Below are positions 17,152 through 27,400 of a stretch of DNA of 43,893 nucleotides, one piece after another. This DNA is from Acidimicrobiia bacterium (GTDB lineage Bacteria; Actinomycetota; Acidimicrobiia; Acidimicrobiales; AC-14). The stretch spans positions 1 through 43,893 of the forward strand of contig JAHFUR010000036.1 of assembly GCA_023264995.1 (NCBI GenBank), in the 5' to 3' direction. The notes under the pieces were generated by a model that made no database searches, was not told the origin of the DNA, and saw only the letters and a list, made by a program, of their open reading frames with translations. The stretch's first letter is position 1, and every line of letters begins with the position of its first letter. The translations under genes were made by a program, and so were the position numbers.

Positions 17152-19065
17152 TCATGCCGCGCCGGCGAGGTCGTAGAGGTTGGAGGTGCCAGTGCCGCCA
17201 TAGGCGCCGGCGGGGACGGCCTTGCCGTGCTGGGTGACCCACGAGGTGATCTGGCCCGACCCGTTGCCGCCCGGGCCGCCCTGGCCACCGCCCTGCCCGC
17301 CGACCAGGACAAAGCGGACTTTGCCGGCCGCCACGAGGGCCTCGAACTGGGCCAGCGTCGGAGCCGGGTCACCGCCGTTGAAGCCGCCGATCGTCATGAC
17401 CGGTTCGCCGGTGGCGATGATGATCGGCGCCGACGAGCCCGACCCGAAGGCGGCCACCAGGTAGGTGGCGGTCCCCCGGTTGGCTTCGAGATAGTTGATG
17501 AGCCCCTGGTCGGCCTTGGCGTTGCCTCCGGGACCGCCGGCACGGCCGCCACCGGGCCCGGGCCCGGCGCCACCACCGGCGCCCGTCGGCCCGGCGGCGA
17601 TGATCGGACCGCCCTGGGCGTTGGCGATGGTGGCCGCGGCGTAGGCGGCCGGGCCGGCCAGGACGGTGAGGGCGGCCACCGCGCCGGCACCGACGAGGAG
17701 CGCCTTGTTGCGGAACTGCCAGGCCACCCACATCCCGGCCGACGCCAGGGCCACGCCGGCCACGATGGCCGGGCGCAGCCAGGCATGGAACGCCGGCGTG
17801 CGGTCGAGAAGGCTGACCGCCCAGCCGCCGCTGACCACCAGGGCGGCGGGCAGGGCCATGCGCAACCAGGTGCTCGTCCGGCCCAGCTTCCAAAGGGCCA
17901 CGCCGCCGGCGCCGGCCAGGGCACCCACGGCCGGGGCCAGCTGCACCGTGTAGTAGGGGTGGTAGATGCCCTGGGCCTTGCTGAACACGACGAAGCAGAC
18001 TGCGGCCCAGCCGCCCCACAGCAGCCAGCCGGCCCGGGCCAGGTCGGTGCGCGGCCCGCGGCGGGTCAGCCACAGGCCGGCGAGGAGGCCGGCGAGGGCC
18101 AGCGGTAGGAGCCAGCCGATCTGCCCTCCGTTGGCCGCGTTGAACATGCGCAGCCAGCTCGGCGTCCCACCGAAGCCGGTGCCGCCGCCCGGGCCGCCGG
18201 AGCCGCCGCCCGGGCCGGGGCCGCTGCGGCCGAAGAGCCGCGACAAGCCGTTGTACCCGAAGATGAGGCTGAGGATGGAGTTGTCGCTCGTGCTCCCGAT
18301 GAACGGCCGCGACGACGCCGGCCAGAGGGCGACGATGGCCACCCACCACCCGGCCGACACCACCATGGTCACGCCGGCCAGCGCCAGCTGCACGATGCGC
18401 CGGCCGAGCTTCGGCGGGCCGGCCACCAGGTAGACCAGCCCGAAGGCGGGCAGGACCAGGAAGGCCTGGAGCATCTTGGCCTGGAAAGCCAGCCCGCTGA
18501 TGGCGCCGGCGGCCAGCAGCATCCGGGTCCGACCGGTCTCGAGCGCCGACCAAAGGGCCCACGCCGCGGCCAGGCCGAGGAAGGTCAGCACCGCGTCGGG
18601 GTTGTTGTAGCGGAACATCAGCAGGGCGACGGGCGAGACGGCGAAGGCCAGGGCCGACAGGTGGGCGGCGGTATCGCCGGCCCAGCGCTTGACCAGGTGG
18701 TGCAGGACCAGCACCGAGCCCACCCCGGCCAGGGCCTCGGGCAGGAGCATGCTCCACGAGCCGAACCCGAAGATCCGGGCCGACAGCGCCTGCACCCACA
18801 GGGCGGCCGGCGGCTTGTCCACGGTGATGAAGTTGCCCGGGTCGACCGAGCCGAAGAGGAACGCCTTCCAGCTCACCGACATGGCCTTGACCGCCGCGGC
18901 GTAGTAGCTGTTGCCCATACCCACGCTCGACAGGTCCCAGGTGTAGAGAACGGCCGTCAGGGCGCCGATGGCGCCGGTGATCCAGCCCGACCGGCTGACC
19001 CGGCCTGGCCGGCGAAGGTCGACAGGGGCGGCGGGCTCGACCCTCAGCTCGGTGGTGACGGACAT
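17152..19065 (-). CDS. ArnT/PMT-like polyprenol-dependent glycosyltransferase
   Basis: 637 residues from ATG 19065, which has a good AAGGAG site; an upstream ATG at 19158 would overlap the preceding gene. About twelve hydrophobic helices. The first external loop keeps the family block DPGNFITVDKPPAALWVQALSA, and FRYNNPDAVLTFL follows. A Gly-rich segment (about 300-320 and 500-525) and a soluble C-terminal domain (IGGFNGGDPAPTLAQF, QITSWVTQHGKAVP) complete it. Family members transfer a sugar from a lipid carrier to an exported acceptor. It pairs with the paralogue at 20392 and a GT2-GtrA fusion that could make and flip the lipid-linked sugar. Confidence 0.9.
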   Translation of the reverse strand: MSVTTELRVEPAAPVDLRRPGRVSRSGWITGAIGALTAVLYTWDLSSVGMGNSYYAAAVKAMSVSWKAFLFGSVDPGNFITVDKPPAALWVQALSARIFGFGSWSMLLPEALAGVGSVLVLHHLVKRWAGDTAAHLSALAFAVSPVALLMFRYNNPDAVLTFLGLAAAWALWSALETGRTRMLLAAGAISGLAFQAKMLQAFLVLPAFGLVYLVAGPPKLGRRIVQLALAGVTMVVSAGWWVAIVALWPASSRPFIGSTSDNSILSLIFGYNGLSRLFGRSGPGPGGGSGGPGGGTGFGGTPSWLRMFNAANGGQIGWLLPLALAGLLAGLWLTRRGPRTDLARAGWLLWGGWAAVCFVVFSKAQGIYHPYYTVQLAPAVGALAGAGGVALWKLGRTSTWLRMALPAALVVSGGWAVSLLDRTPAFHAWLRPAIVAGVALASAGMWVAWQFRNKALLVGAGAVAALTVLAGPAAYAAATIANAQGGPIIAAGPTGAGGGAGPGPGGGRAGGPGGNAKADQGLINYLEANRGTATYLVAAFGSGSSAPIIIATGEPVMTIGGFNGGDPAPTLAQFEALVAAGKVRFVLVGGQGGGQGGPGGNGSGQITSWVTQHGKAVPAGAYGGTGTSNLYDLAGAA

Positions 19066-19159
19066 GCGATCTCCTTGTGTGCCGGCGCCAGAGGGCAACC
19101 GAGGACGGTGCGGTCGAGGACCATGAACTCGGCCGCCAGCGAGCCGTACCGGGTCCACT

Positions 19160-20326
19160 TCATGGCCGGAAGACCCAGCGCCGGAGGGCGACGAACCGCC
19201 CGGCCGCGGCGGCGGCCGAGGCCGCAGCCAGCACGGCCACCCGGGCGGCCGAGGCGCCGACGCCCGAGACCTCGAGGCCGGACAGGGCGAGCAGGGTCAG
19301 GCCCACCGGCAGCGCGGCGAGGGCCATCCCGCCGGCGTACTGGCGGGTACGCCCGGCCCGGCCCTGGAGCGAGAAGGTGAGCCGGCGGTTCGCCGCCGTG
19401 TTGGCCACCGAGCAGGCACCGAGGGCGACCAGGTCGGCGAGCAGCCAGCCCAGGGGGCCGGCGAGCAGCGCCACCAAGGTGGCGAACAGGAGCGTGCTGA
19501 CCACACCGATCGACGCGAACCGGGCCAGTTGACCGCTCAGCTCGGCATCCGTCCCGGCGCCGACCGGACGGGCCGCAACGGTCGTCCGCCCACTGGCAAT
19601 GCGGCGCGCCATGCGCCAGATGCCCCGGAGGTCGGCCGAGGCGGTGCGGACCACGTCGACCCGGGAATCGGGGTCGTCGACCCAGTCCACCGGCACCTCG
19701 TGGATCCGGAACCCGTTGCGCTCGGCCACGACGAGAAGCTCGGTGTCGAAGAACCACTCGTTGTCCTCGACGAGGGGCAGCAGCGTGCGGGCCACATCGG
19801 TGCGCACGGCCTTGAACCCGCACTGGGCATCGGAGAAGCCGTTGTGGAGGGTGGCCTTGAGGAGCAGGTTGTACGTGCGGGAGATCAGCTCCCGCTTCGG
19901 GCCGCGCACGATCCGGGCGTCGGCCGCCAGCCGCGTGCCGATGGCGACGTCGCTGTGGCCCGAAACGAGGGGTGCCACCAGGGGCAGGAGGGCGTCGAGG
20001 TCGGTCGAGAGGTCGACGTCCATGTAGGCGACGACCGGTGAGCGGCTCTCGAGCCACGCCACGCGCAGGGCGCGGCCGCGGCCTTTGGCACCGAGGTGGA
20101 TGGCCCGCACGTCGGGGAGGCGGGCGGCCAGGGCGCGGGCCACGGCCCAGGTCCCGTCGGTGCTGGCGTTGTCGGCGATGGTGATCGACCAGGTCAGCGG
20201 GAACCGCTCGACGAGATAGGCGTGGAGCCGGACGATGGACGCCTCGAGGCCGGCTGCCTCGTTGTAGACCGGGACGACGATCTCGACGGTGGCGACGCCG
20301 GTGCCGGTAGCGGTGGCGGTACTCAT
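19160..20326 (-). CDS. GT2 glycosyltransferase fused to GtrA domain
   Basis: 388 residues from ATG 20326 (GGAGGA upstream). Residues about 1-250 form a dolichyl-phosphate-glucose-type GT2: VEIVVPVYNEAAGLEASI, ADNASTDGTW, YMDVDLSTDLDAL as the metal-binding DxD, then GFSDAQCGFKA and DTELLVVAERNGFRIHEVPVDWVDD. Residues about 270-388 form four helices of GtrA type (QLARFASIGVVSTLLFATLVALL and ANTAANRRLTF). It probably makes polyprenyl-phosphate sugar and helps move it across the membrane. Both ArnT-like transferases lie in the same direction within 100 bp, so one sugar-transfer pathway is likely. Confidence 0.93.
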   Translation of the reverse strand: MSTATATGTGVATVEIVVPVYNEAAGLEASIVRLHAYLVERFPLTWSITIADNASTDGTWAVARALAARLPDVRAIHLGAKGRGRALRVAWLESRSPVVAYMDVDLSTDLDALLPLVAPLVSGHSDVAIGTRLAADARIVRGPKRELISRTYNLLLKATLHNGFSDAQCGFKAVRTDVARTLLPLVEDNEWFFDTELLVVAERNGFRIHEVPVDWVDDPDSRVDVVRTASADLRGIWRMARRIASGRTTVAARPVGAGTDAELSGQLARFASIGVVSTLLFATLVALLAGPLGWLLADLVALGACSVANTAANRRLTFSLQGRAGRTRQYAGGMALAALPVGLTLLALSGLEVSGVGASAARVAVLAAASAAAAAGRFVALRRWVFRP

Positions 20327-20391
20327 GGCGGCATCCTCCGGGGCCAGCCTTCGGGACTGCTCCGGGGCGCCTGTGAAACTGCTCTGAAGCC

Positions 20392-22326
20392 TCATCGGAC
20401 CGGTGCCGTCAGGTCGTACAGCGTTGTCCCGCCGACCGTCGTCGACCGGAACGTCGCCGTCACCCAGGCCGTGATCTGGCCCGCCGTCCCGGTACTGCCG
20501 CCGCCCAGCCCTCCGCCGCCGCCGACGAACCAGTGAATGCGGCCGGCGGCCACGTCGGCCTGGAACTGGGCCAGGCTGGGGGCCGGGTCGGTGCCGTTGA
20601 ACCCGCCGATGGCCATGACCGGGCCCCCTGTCGCCAGCTGGTAGCCGGCGGCGTTGTTCGACCCCACCGTCGCCGCCACCCAGGTATAGGCGCCGGCGTC
20701 CTGGCCCAGGATCTCCGCCAGTGCCGCCGACGGGGCCGTCCCGTTGAGGAGGCCCCCGATCCCGCCCCGGCCGGCGCCGGCAACTGGGCCACCGGGCCCG
20801 CGACCGGGGCCGGGCCGGGCGGCGCCTGCCGGCCCGGCCGAGGGGATGGCCCCGGAGTGGACGGTGGCCGCGGTCGCCACGCTGTAGGCGCCGGGGCCGG
20901 CGAGGGCCACGACCACGCCGGCGGCGGCGACCGCCGAGGCGCCTCGCCGACCGAGCCACGGGAGGGCGACGAGGGCGAGGGCAACTCCGAGGCCGCCGAC
21001 GAGCACCGCGGCCCGCAGCGAGGGGTGCCAGCTCGGCGCCCGGCCCAACAGCGCGTACGACCAGGTGGCGGTGAGGGCCAGCGTGGCGGCCAGCACGCTG
21101 CGAGCCGACGGGTCGTGGCGGCGGGACCAGAGCAGCGACGCCCCGATGCCCACCAGGGCGGCGATCGGCGGGCCCAGGGCCACCGAGTAGTACGGGTGGA
21201 TGATGCCCTGGCCCAGGCTGAAGGTGACCGCGGTGACCACCAGCCAGGTGCCCCACAGGATGAGGCCGGCCCGGGTGCGGTTGGTCCGGCGGGCCCGCCG
21301 GCTGATCACCAGGCCGGCCACGAGCAGCACGAGGGCCGCGGGGAGGAGCCAAGCAATCTGGGTGCCGTACTCGTTGTTGAACATCCGGCCGAGGCCGGTC
21401 ACGCCCCAGCGGCTGCCGGCTTGGCCGCCACCGCCCACACTGCCCGGCTCGTCGCCGGTGAGGCGCCCGAAGCCGTTGTAGCCGAACATCAGGTTCCACA
21501 CGGTGTTGTCCTGGGAGCCCCCGATGTACGGCCGGCTCGCCGCCGGCCAGAGCTGCACGACCGCCACCCACCAGCCGGCCGCCGCCACCATGGCGCCGGC
21601 GCCGGCGAGGAGCTGGGCCACCCGCCGGCGCAGGGGGGTCGGCCCGGCGACCAGGTAGGCCAGACCGAGGGCGGGCAGGACGAGCAGGGCCTGGAGCATC
21701 TTGGCCAGGAACCCGAACCCGACCAGGGCGCCGGCCAGCACCAACCAGCGGGTGGCACCGGACTCGACGGCCCGGGTCACGGCATAGGCCGACCCGACGA
21801 GGAGGAGCACGAGGACGGCGTCGGGGTTGTTGAACCGGAACATCAGGGCGGCCACCGGCGTGGCCGCCAGGACGGCGCCGGCCAGGAGGCCGGCGCCGGG
21901 ACGGGCGGCCCGGCGCACGGTGGCGTACAGCAGCCCGACCGAGCCGACGCCGCACAGGGCCTCGGGCACGAGGATGCTCCACGCGTTCACCCCGAAGATG
22001 CGGGCCGAGAGGCCCATCAGCCAAAGGGCGGCCGGCGCCTTGTCGACCGTGATGAAGTTGGCCGCGTCGGAGGATCCGAAGAAGAACGCCTTCCAGCTCT
22101 GGGCGCCGGCCTGGGCCGCGGCCGAGTAGAAGGGGTTGGCCCAGCCCGACGCCCCGAGGCCCCACAGGTACAGGACCGCCGTCGCCGCCAGGAGGGCCAG
22201 CAGGGCCGGCCGGGCCCACGCCGGGTCGGTGCCGGGGCCGCGGAGGAGCCTCGATCGGGGCCGGCGGGCGACCGGCGGGGCCGGCCGCAGGGCGACGGCG
22301 CTCTCGGGCGGCGCGATGGTGGACAT
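20392..22326 (-). CDS. Second ArnT/PMT-like glycosyltransferase
   Basis: 644 residues from ATG 22326. It is paralogous to the gene at 17152, with shared blocks SDAANFITVDKAPAALWLMG, FRFNNPDAVLVLLLVG, FGYNGFGRLTG and a C-terminal soluble domain with GGFNGTDPAPSLAQF and QITAWVTATF. About twelve helices are present. The central loop linker is Gly-rich but different from the paralogue. It is first in a minus-strand operon: this gene, GT2-GtrA, paralogue, DUF5666. The two copies have diverged well beyond a recent duplication, so they probably serve different acceptors (inference). Confidence 0.9.
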   Translation of the reverse strand: MSTIAPPESAVALRPAPPVARRPRSRLLRGPGTDPAWARPALLALLAATAVLYLWGLGASGWANPFYSAAAQAGAQSWKAFFFGSSDAANFITVDKAPAALWLMGLSARIFGVNAWSILVPEALCGVGSVGLLYATVRRAARPGAGLLAGAVLAATPVAALMFRFNNPDAVLVLLLVGSAYAVTRAVESGATRWLVLAGALVGFGFLAKMLQALLVLPALGLAYLVAGPTPLRRRVAQLLAGAGAMVAAAGWWVAVVQLWPAASRPYIGGSQDNTVWNLMFGYNGFGRLTGDEPGSVGGGGQAGSRWGVTGLGRMFNNEYGTQIAWLLPAALVLLVAGLVISRRARRTNRTRAGLILWGTWLVVTAVTFSLGQGIIHPYYSVALGPPIAALVGIGASLLWSRRHDPSARSVLAATLALTATWSYALLGRAPSWHPSLRAAVLVGGLGVALALVALPWLGRRGASAVAAAGVVVALAGPGAYSVATAATVHSGAIPSAGPAGAARPGPGRGPGGPVAGAGRGGIGGLLNGTAPSAALAEILGQDAGAYTWVAATVGSNNAAGYQLATGGPVMAIGGFNGTDPAPSLAQFQADVAAGRIHWFVGGGGGLGGGSTGTAGQITAWVTATFRSTTVGGTTLYDLTAPVR

Positions 22327-22381
22327 GGCCGGCAACCTGGCGCCGGCGCCTGGGAAGGAGCCCTGAGCGACCGGGGAGTTC

Positions 22382-23044
22382 GTGATGAAGCGCCGGGGAC
22401 GGCAGGATGGGCGGGTGGAACCCGATTTTGCCGACGCCGTCGAACAGCTCCGCCAGGAGTGGAAGGTCCCCTTCGAGGTGGAGCACCGGTCGATCCGCCT
22501 GACCGAGCCGGTCAACGGCGACCCGGGGTCGGCCGTCCTCCGGGTCCTCGGCACCGCCCAGGCCGCCTCGCCGGTCGGGGCCGCGTCGCACAGCCCGGGC
22601 AAGCTGGCCGTCGGTGTGTGGCGGGCGCCCGACGTGTACCTGGCCCGCTGGACCAACGGCAAGCGCTGGGTCGTCGGCTACCGGCTCCCGGCCGGGGCCA
22701 AGCCCAACGACTACGTCCGCATGGAAGGCCGCATCCCCACCCGCATGGAGACCGACAACTGGTACGGCGAGGTCCCGGCCACCGTCGACGAGGCTTTCCT
22801 CGACACCGGGCTCCTCCTCGACGACCCGCCGTTCCCGGTACCGCCGCCGGTGCTGCGGGCCCCGGGGCCGACACCGCGGGTGGCGTCTGCGACGGCCCGC
22901 GCCCCTCGGGCCACCAAGCCCCGTGCCGCGCCGACGCCCAAGCCCGAGCCGGCACCGACCACTCGCCTGTGCCCGTCGTGCGGCATGCGCAAGGCCCTGG
23001 CCCAGTTCGTCCGGGGGTCCGACCTCTGCATCGACTGCCGCTGA
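22382..23044 (+). CDS. Hypothetical protein with C-terminal zinc ribbon
   Basis: Up to 220 residues from GTG 22382 (ATG 22385 follows at once); GTG 22415 ([11 protein letters not shown]) is another candidate. The N-terminal domain ([13 protein letters not shown], then [22 protein letters not shown] and [12 protein letters not shown]) is beta-rich. A Pro/Ala-rich linker leads to a four-cysteine C-terminus ([13 protein letters not shown], then CIDC) that looks like a zinc ribbon. I recognise no family. It is divergent from the glycosyltransferase operon and is followed by the GCTC-loop repeat and the sigma gene. Confidence 0.7.
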   Translation: MMKRRGRQDGRVEPDFADAVEQLRQEWKVPFEVEHRSIRLTEPVNGDPGSAVLRVLGTAQAASPVGAASHSPGKLAVGVWRAPDVYLARWTNGKRWVVGYRLPAGAKPNDYVRMEGRIPTRMETDNWYGEVPATVDEAFLDTGLLLDDPPFPVPPPVLRAPGPTPRVASATARAPRATKPRAAPTPKPEPAPTTRLCPSCGMRKALAQFVRGSDLCIDCR

Positions 23045-23050
23045 CCCCCG

Positions 23051-23112
23051 GGGCCCGAGCGGCCCCTCGGCGGGGAACCGGTCCGAGCGGCCCCTCGGAG
23101 CGGGGAACCGGC
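23051..23112 (-). repeat. GCTC-loop repeat, reverse orientation, intergenic
   Basis: A perfect reverse core (GGGCCCGAGCGGCCC, 23051-23065) and an imperfect second copy (23080-23094), each followed by CGGGGAACCGG, lie between a zinc-ribbon gene and the sigma gene. It is the only copy group in this window outside a coding sequence and the only one inverted relative to the others. Confidence 0.85.
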
Positions 23113-23186
23113 CCGCCCGGAACAACTTCGGCGATCCTGCGGTTGACCAATCGTTCGGATCACACCGACTGACGGAGCAGGAACAG

Positions 23187-24125
23187 ATGCCGACCAGAGC
23201 CAAGTCACACGGTCGAGAGGGCGGCGCGGACGCCGACCTCCTGCGCCTGTACCTGGACGAGATCGGCACCCACGACCTGCTGACCCGCGACGACGAGCAG
23301 CGCCTGGGCACGGTGATCGACGCGGGGCGCCGGGCCGCCGTCACGCTCGACCGGTCGGAGGTCCCCGATGCCGACCTACAGGCCCAGCTGGCCGCCGGCC
23401 GGCGGGCGGAGCGGGCGTTCCTGGAGGCCAATCTCCGCCTGGTCGTCTCCATCGCCAAGCGCTACCAGTCCTCCGGGCTCCCCCTCCTCGACCTGGTCCA
23501 GGAGGGCAACCTGGGCCTGATCCACGCGTTGGAGAAGTTCGACTTCGGGCGGGGCTTCAAGTTCTCGACGTACGCCACCTGGTGGATCCGCCAGGCCATC
23601 ACCCGGGCCATCGCCAACACCGGCCGCACCATTCGCCTGCCCGTGCACGCCGGCGAGACCGTCGCCCGGGTGCAGCGGGCCAAGGCCCATCTCGAAGGCG
23701 AGCTGGGCCGTACGCCCCGGATCGAGGAGCTGGCCGCCGAGTGCGGCATGCCTCGTGACCGGGTGACCGAGGCCCTCCGCCTGGCCCCGCACCCGGCGTC
23801 GATCTTCGAGCCCCTCTCCGGCGACGGCGACATCACCCTGGCCGATGTGGTCCAGGACCACGAGGCAGTGTCGACGATCGACCAGATCATCGCCGCGTCG
23901 CTCCCCGCCCACGTCGCCCGGCTGCTGGGCACCCTGGCCGAGGACGAGCGCAAGGTGGTCAGCCTGCGGTACGGCTTCGACCGGGGCCAGCCCCGGACCC
24001 TGGCCGAGGTCGGGGAGTTGTGCGGCCTGAGCTCCGAGGGGGTGCGCCAGGTCGAGCGGCGGGCGCTGGCCAAGCTCCGGTTGCGGACCGCGTCGAAGGC
24101 CTTCGCCGACATGGCCGCCGGCTGA
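23187..24125 (+). CDS. Group 2 sigma-70 factor (SigB/HrdB-like)
   Basis: 312 residues from ATG 23187 (GGAGCAGGA upstream). Region 1.2 ([20 protein letters not shown]), regions 2.1-2.4 ([58 protein letters not shown]) and region 3 ([20 protein letters not shown]) lead to region 4.2 ([20 protein letters not shown]). The long region 1.1 of the housekeeping factor is absent, so this is a non-essential group 2 factor for stress or stationary phase. A TTGACC sequence at 23142 could be part of its promoter. It is convergent with the helicase operon. Confidence 0.92.
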   Translation: MPTRAKSHGREGGADADLLRLYLDEIGTHDLLTRDDEQRLGTVIDAGRRAAVTLDRSEVPDADLQAQLAAGRRAERAFLEANLRLVVSIAKRYQSSGLPLLDLVQEGNLGLIHALEKFDFGRGFKFSTYATWWIRQAITRAIANTGRTIRLPVHAGETVARVQRAKAHLEGELGRTPRIEELAAECGMPRDRVTEALRLAPHPASIFEPLSGDGDITLADVVQDHEAVSTIDQIIAASLPAHVARLLGTLAEDERKVVSLRYGFDRGQPRTLAEVGELCGLSSEGVRQVERRALAKLRLRTASKAFADMAAG

Positions 24126-24138
24126 GGCTCGCCTCAGC
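24121..24138. terminator. Bidirectional terminator hairpin
   Basis: A perfect 7-bp stem GCTGAGG/CCTCAGC with loop CTCG includes the sigma gene stop codon and ends one base before the stop of the opposing gene at 24139. No T tract is present. Confidence 0.55.
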
Positions 24139-24459
24139 TCACTCCGGGCCGGTGGGCGCCAGGATGTCGGCGGCGACCGCCAGCGCGGTGGCCAACCCGG
24201 CGGCCCGCTGGGCCACGCTGGCCAGGTAACGGTCGGCGCCGGCATGGTCCAAGGGTGGCCGGCCCAGGGACCGGACCAGCGCCGTGGGGTCCGACGCCGG
24301 CGTGATGCGGGCGGGGACCGCGGCCTTGGGGGCGACCCGCCAGAACTCGGCCGGCGTCGGCTCCGCCGGCGGGCGGTTCTGGCCGGCCCGCCGGGCCTGG
24401 GCCTTGGCCGCGTTGTTGGTGCCCGGGTTGCGGCGGGGGCTGGCCTGACCGGCGCTCAT
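24139..24459 (-). CDS. Small hypothetical protein downstream of SNF2 helicase
   Basis: 106 residues. Its ATG overlaps the helicase stop (ATGA), which supports a real, translationally coupled gene. The N-terminus is basic and low in complexity (SAGQASPRRNPGTNNAAKAQARR). The C-terminus is a plausible helical domain (DPTALVRSLGRPPLDHAGADRY, then VAQRAAGLATALAVAADIL). From memory, short genes of this type follow SNF2 helicases in actinobacteria. No function is assigned. Confidence 0.7.
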   Translation of the reverse strand: MSAGQASPRRNPGTNNAAKAQARRAGQNRPPAEPTPAEFWRVAPKAAVPARITPASDPTALVRSLGRPPLDHAGADRYLASVAQRAAGLATALAVAADILAPTGPE

Positions 24460-27400
24460 GCCGCCTCCTCCTGGCCGCTGGTGGTCGTGTCCTCGGCCTC
24501 GGCGGTGAGCACCATGTCGGGCCGGAGCCCGAGGGCGACGCGTAGCTGGTCGGGGTCGAGGTCAGCCAGGGAGCTGGACTTGGGCAGCACCAGGTCGGCG
24601 ATGTGGCGCTTGCCGTTCACCACGTCCTCCACCCGCTCGTCGACCGTGCCGGGGCAGACCAGCCGGTGGGACACCACCGTGCGCTCCTGGCCGATGCGCC
24701 AGGCCCGGTCGCGGGCCTGGTCCTCGACCGCCGGGTTCCACCAGCGGTCGTAGAGCACGACGTGGCTGGCGGCCGTGAGGTTGAGCCCGGTGCCGCCGGC
24801 CTTCAGCGACAGGACCAGGGCGGCTGCGCCCTTGCGGGCCTGGAAGTCGGCGACCATCTTGTCGCGCACGCCGCGCGACAGGCCCCCGTGGTAACAGTCG
24901 GCGTGGACGCCCGTGCGGGCCGAAAGGTGGTCGGCCAGCTTCTTGCCCCACTCGGCGAAGTGGGTGAAGACCAGCACCTTCTCGCCGGCGGCGAACACCG
25001 AGTCCACGATCTCCTCGAGCCGGGCCAGCTTGCCCGAACGGCCCACGAGGGGCTTACCGTCGTCCTGGTAGGCGGAGGGGTGGTTGCAGATCTGCTTGAG
25101 GGCGGTGATGGCGGCCAGGATGTCGCCCTGGCGGCGCTCGTCCTCGTTGGCCTGGACCAGCCGGTCGATCACGGCCTGGTACAGGCCAACCTGCTCGGGG
25201 GTCATGGTGCAGTGGTCGAGCTCGTCGATCTTGTCGGGCAGCTCGGCGGCCACCTCGGGCTCGGCCTTGGTGCGGCGGAAGACGAGGATGCCGTTCAGCG
25301 CCCGCAGGGCGTGCTCGCCCGTCGGACGACCGTCCTTGCTCTGCGCCGAGAGCTGGGCCACGAAGGCCGAGCGGGCCCCGAGAAGGCCGGGGTTGGTGAA
25401 GTCGAGGATGGCCCACAGGTCGCCCAGGCCGTTCTCGACTGGCGTGCCGGTCAGGGCCAGGCGGCTCCGGGCCGGGATGCGGCGCAGCTCCTGGGCCACG
25501 TCGCTGGCCGGGTTCTTGATGGCCTGGGCCTCGTCGAGGACGACCCGCGCCCACTCGAACCCGCTGAGGGCGTCGATGTCACGCACCGCAGTGCCGTAGG
25601 TGGTGATGATCACGTCGGCCGACTCGGCCTTGTTCCGCAGGTCGGCGGCCGTGGCCCGGCTGGCGCCGTGGTGGACGATCACCCGCAGCCTGGGCGCGAA
25701 CCGCGACGCCTCGGCCGCCCAGTTGCCGACGACCGCCGGCGGGGCGATGACCAGGGTGGGGCCTGTTGCCCGCTCACTGGGCCGCTCGGGCCCGGCCTGC
25801 CCGCCGACCCGGGCCAAATGGGCCAGGACGGTGGGCGTCTTGCCCAGGCCCATGTCGAGGGCCAGGCAGCCGCCCAGACCGGCCGAGTCGAGGAAGCCGA
25901 GCCACGCCAGGGCCTCGGCCTGGTAGCTGCGCAGCTCGCCCCGGAACCCGTCGGGCTGGGTGACGGCCTCCTTGGACACCGTGGCCGTCCGGGCCAGGAG
26001 GTCGGCGGCCCACCCGGTGCCGCCCACACTGGTGCCGCCGGACAGGGGGGAGGACTCCAGCCCCACGGCGTAGCGCAGGACCTCGGCGCCGGTCAGGCGG
26101 GTGCGGTTGGCCCGCTCGGCCAGGGCGGCGGCGGCCTCGGTGAGGTCGACGCGGTCGATCTCGACCCAGCGGCCACGGGAGTGGATGAGGGGCCGGGCTT
26201 CGGCGGCCAGCCGGCGGATGTCGTCCGCCGTCAGCTCGACGTCGTCGAACACCGCTGACCAGCGCACGTCGGCCAGCTGGTGGGCGCCGACCACCGAGGC
26301 GTCGACCGGCTCGGCGGTGAGGCGCAGGGCGGGGCGGGGCTTGCGCCGGGAGAGCTGGGGCACCCGGATGTCGAACCCGGCGGCGACCAGGGCCGGGCCG
26401 GTCACGCCCATGAGGTCGAAGGCCTCGTCCTGGCTGAGGACGACCTCGCCCCGGCGCTGGCCTCCCGGGCGGTTCAGGACCGGCAGCAGCCGCTCCAGCC
26501 GCACGGTCTCGTCGGCCAGGTGGCGCTTGGAGCGCCCGTCGACCAGGGCGACCTCCAGGGGCACCAGGCGGCCGTCCTGGCCGGGGCCGAGGACGGAGAG
26601 GAACCAGGCGCCGCCCTTGTCGGGCGGGTCGAGCTGGACCACGAGGCGGGCGTCCACCGGGCCGCGCACCGCCTCGGCCCACCGCTCCAGGCGCTCGGCC
26701 AGCATGGTGGCCAGCCGGGGCGGGGCGTCGAACGGTGTGCCGTCGAGGCTGGTGACGACGGCCTCGGAGACGTCGGCCGGCGTGCGGACCACCGGCGGCG
26801 GCGCCGGCAGCTCGAGGCGGGCGGCGGCGCTGCGCACGATGGCGTCGACCGTGGCGCCCAGCACGTCGAGGGTCAGGGTGCGGGCGTCGGACCGGTCGAG
26901 AGCACCGACGGGACCGGGCATGGCCCGGGAGAGGGCGTCGAGCTTGGCCCGGTCGACGAGCGCCGGCGCCCACTGGACGGCGAAAGACGAGCCCGTACCG
27001 TGCAGGGTGGGGATGATGGCGCCGCGCGCCACGAAGTCGACCGCCCACACGGCCACCCGCCCGAGCCAGACCACGCTGTTGCCGACGCCCTCAGGGCGGT
27101 CCTTGGCCCCGACGGTGACCAGCCAGCCCAGGGCCTGGGGGATACCGATGGCGCGCGCCGGCGCCACTTCCTTGGTGGGCAGCGGCACCGGGTCGTGCGG
27201 CCACCAGCCGCCGGCCGGCGCGTCGACCTCGGCCAGGCGCTCACCCAGCTCCTCGTCGTCGGCGGCCTCCACGCCGGGGCCGGCGGCCCACACGACCACT
27301 CGGCCGGCGGCCCACGACGCCTGGAGGCGGACCTCGCCCGAGCCGTCGATGGTGCGGTCGTCGACCACCTCGACCTTGACGCCGTTCAGGCGGCCAAGGG

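Noticed and set aside
20533-23172. 879-residue plus-strand frame
   Set aside because: It is antisense to the second glycosyltransferase and out of frame with the zinc-ribbon gene; a high-GC shadow.
19160-23458. 1432-residue minus-strand frame
   Set aside because: Only its last 388 residues (GT2-GtrA) are protein-like; the rest is an out-of-frame reading of the glycosyltransferase.
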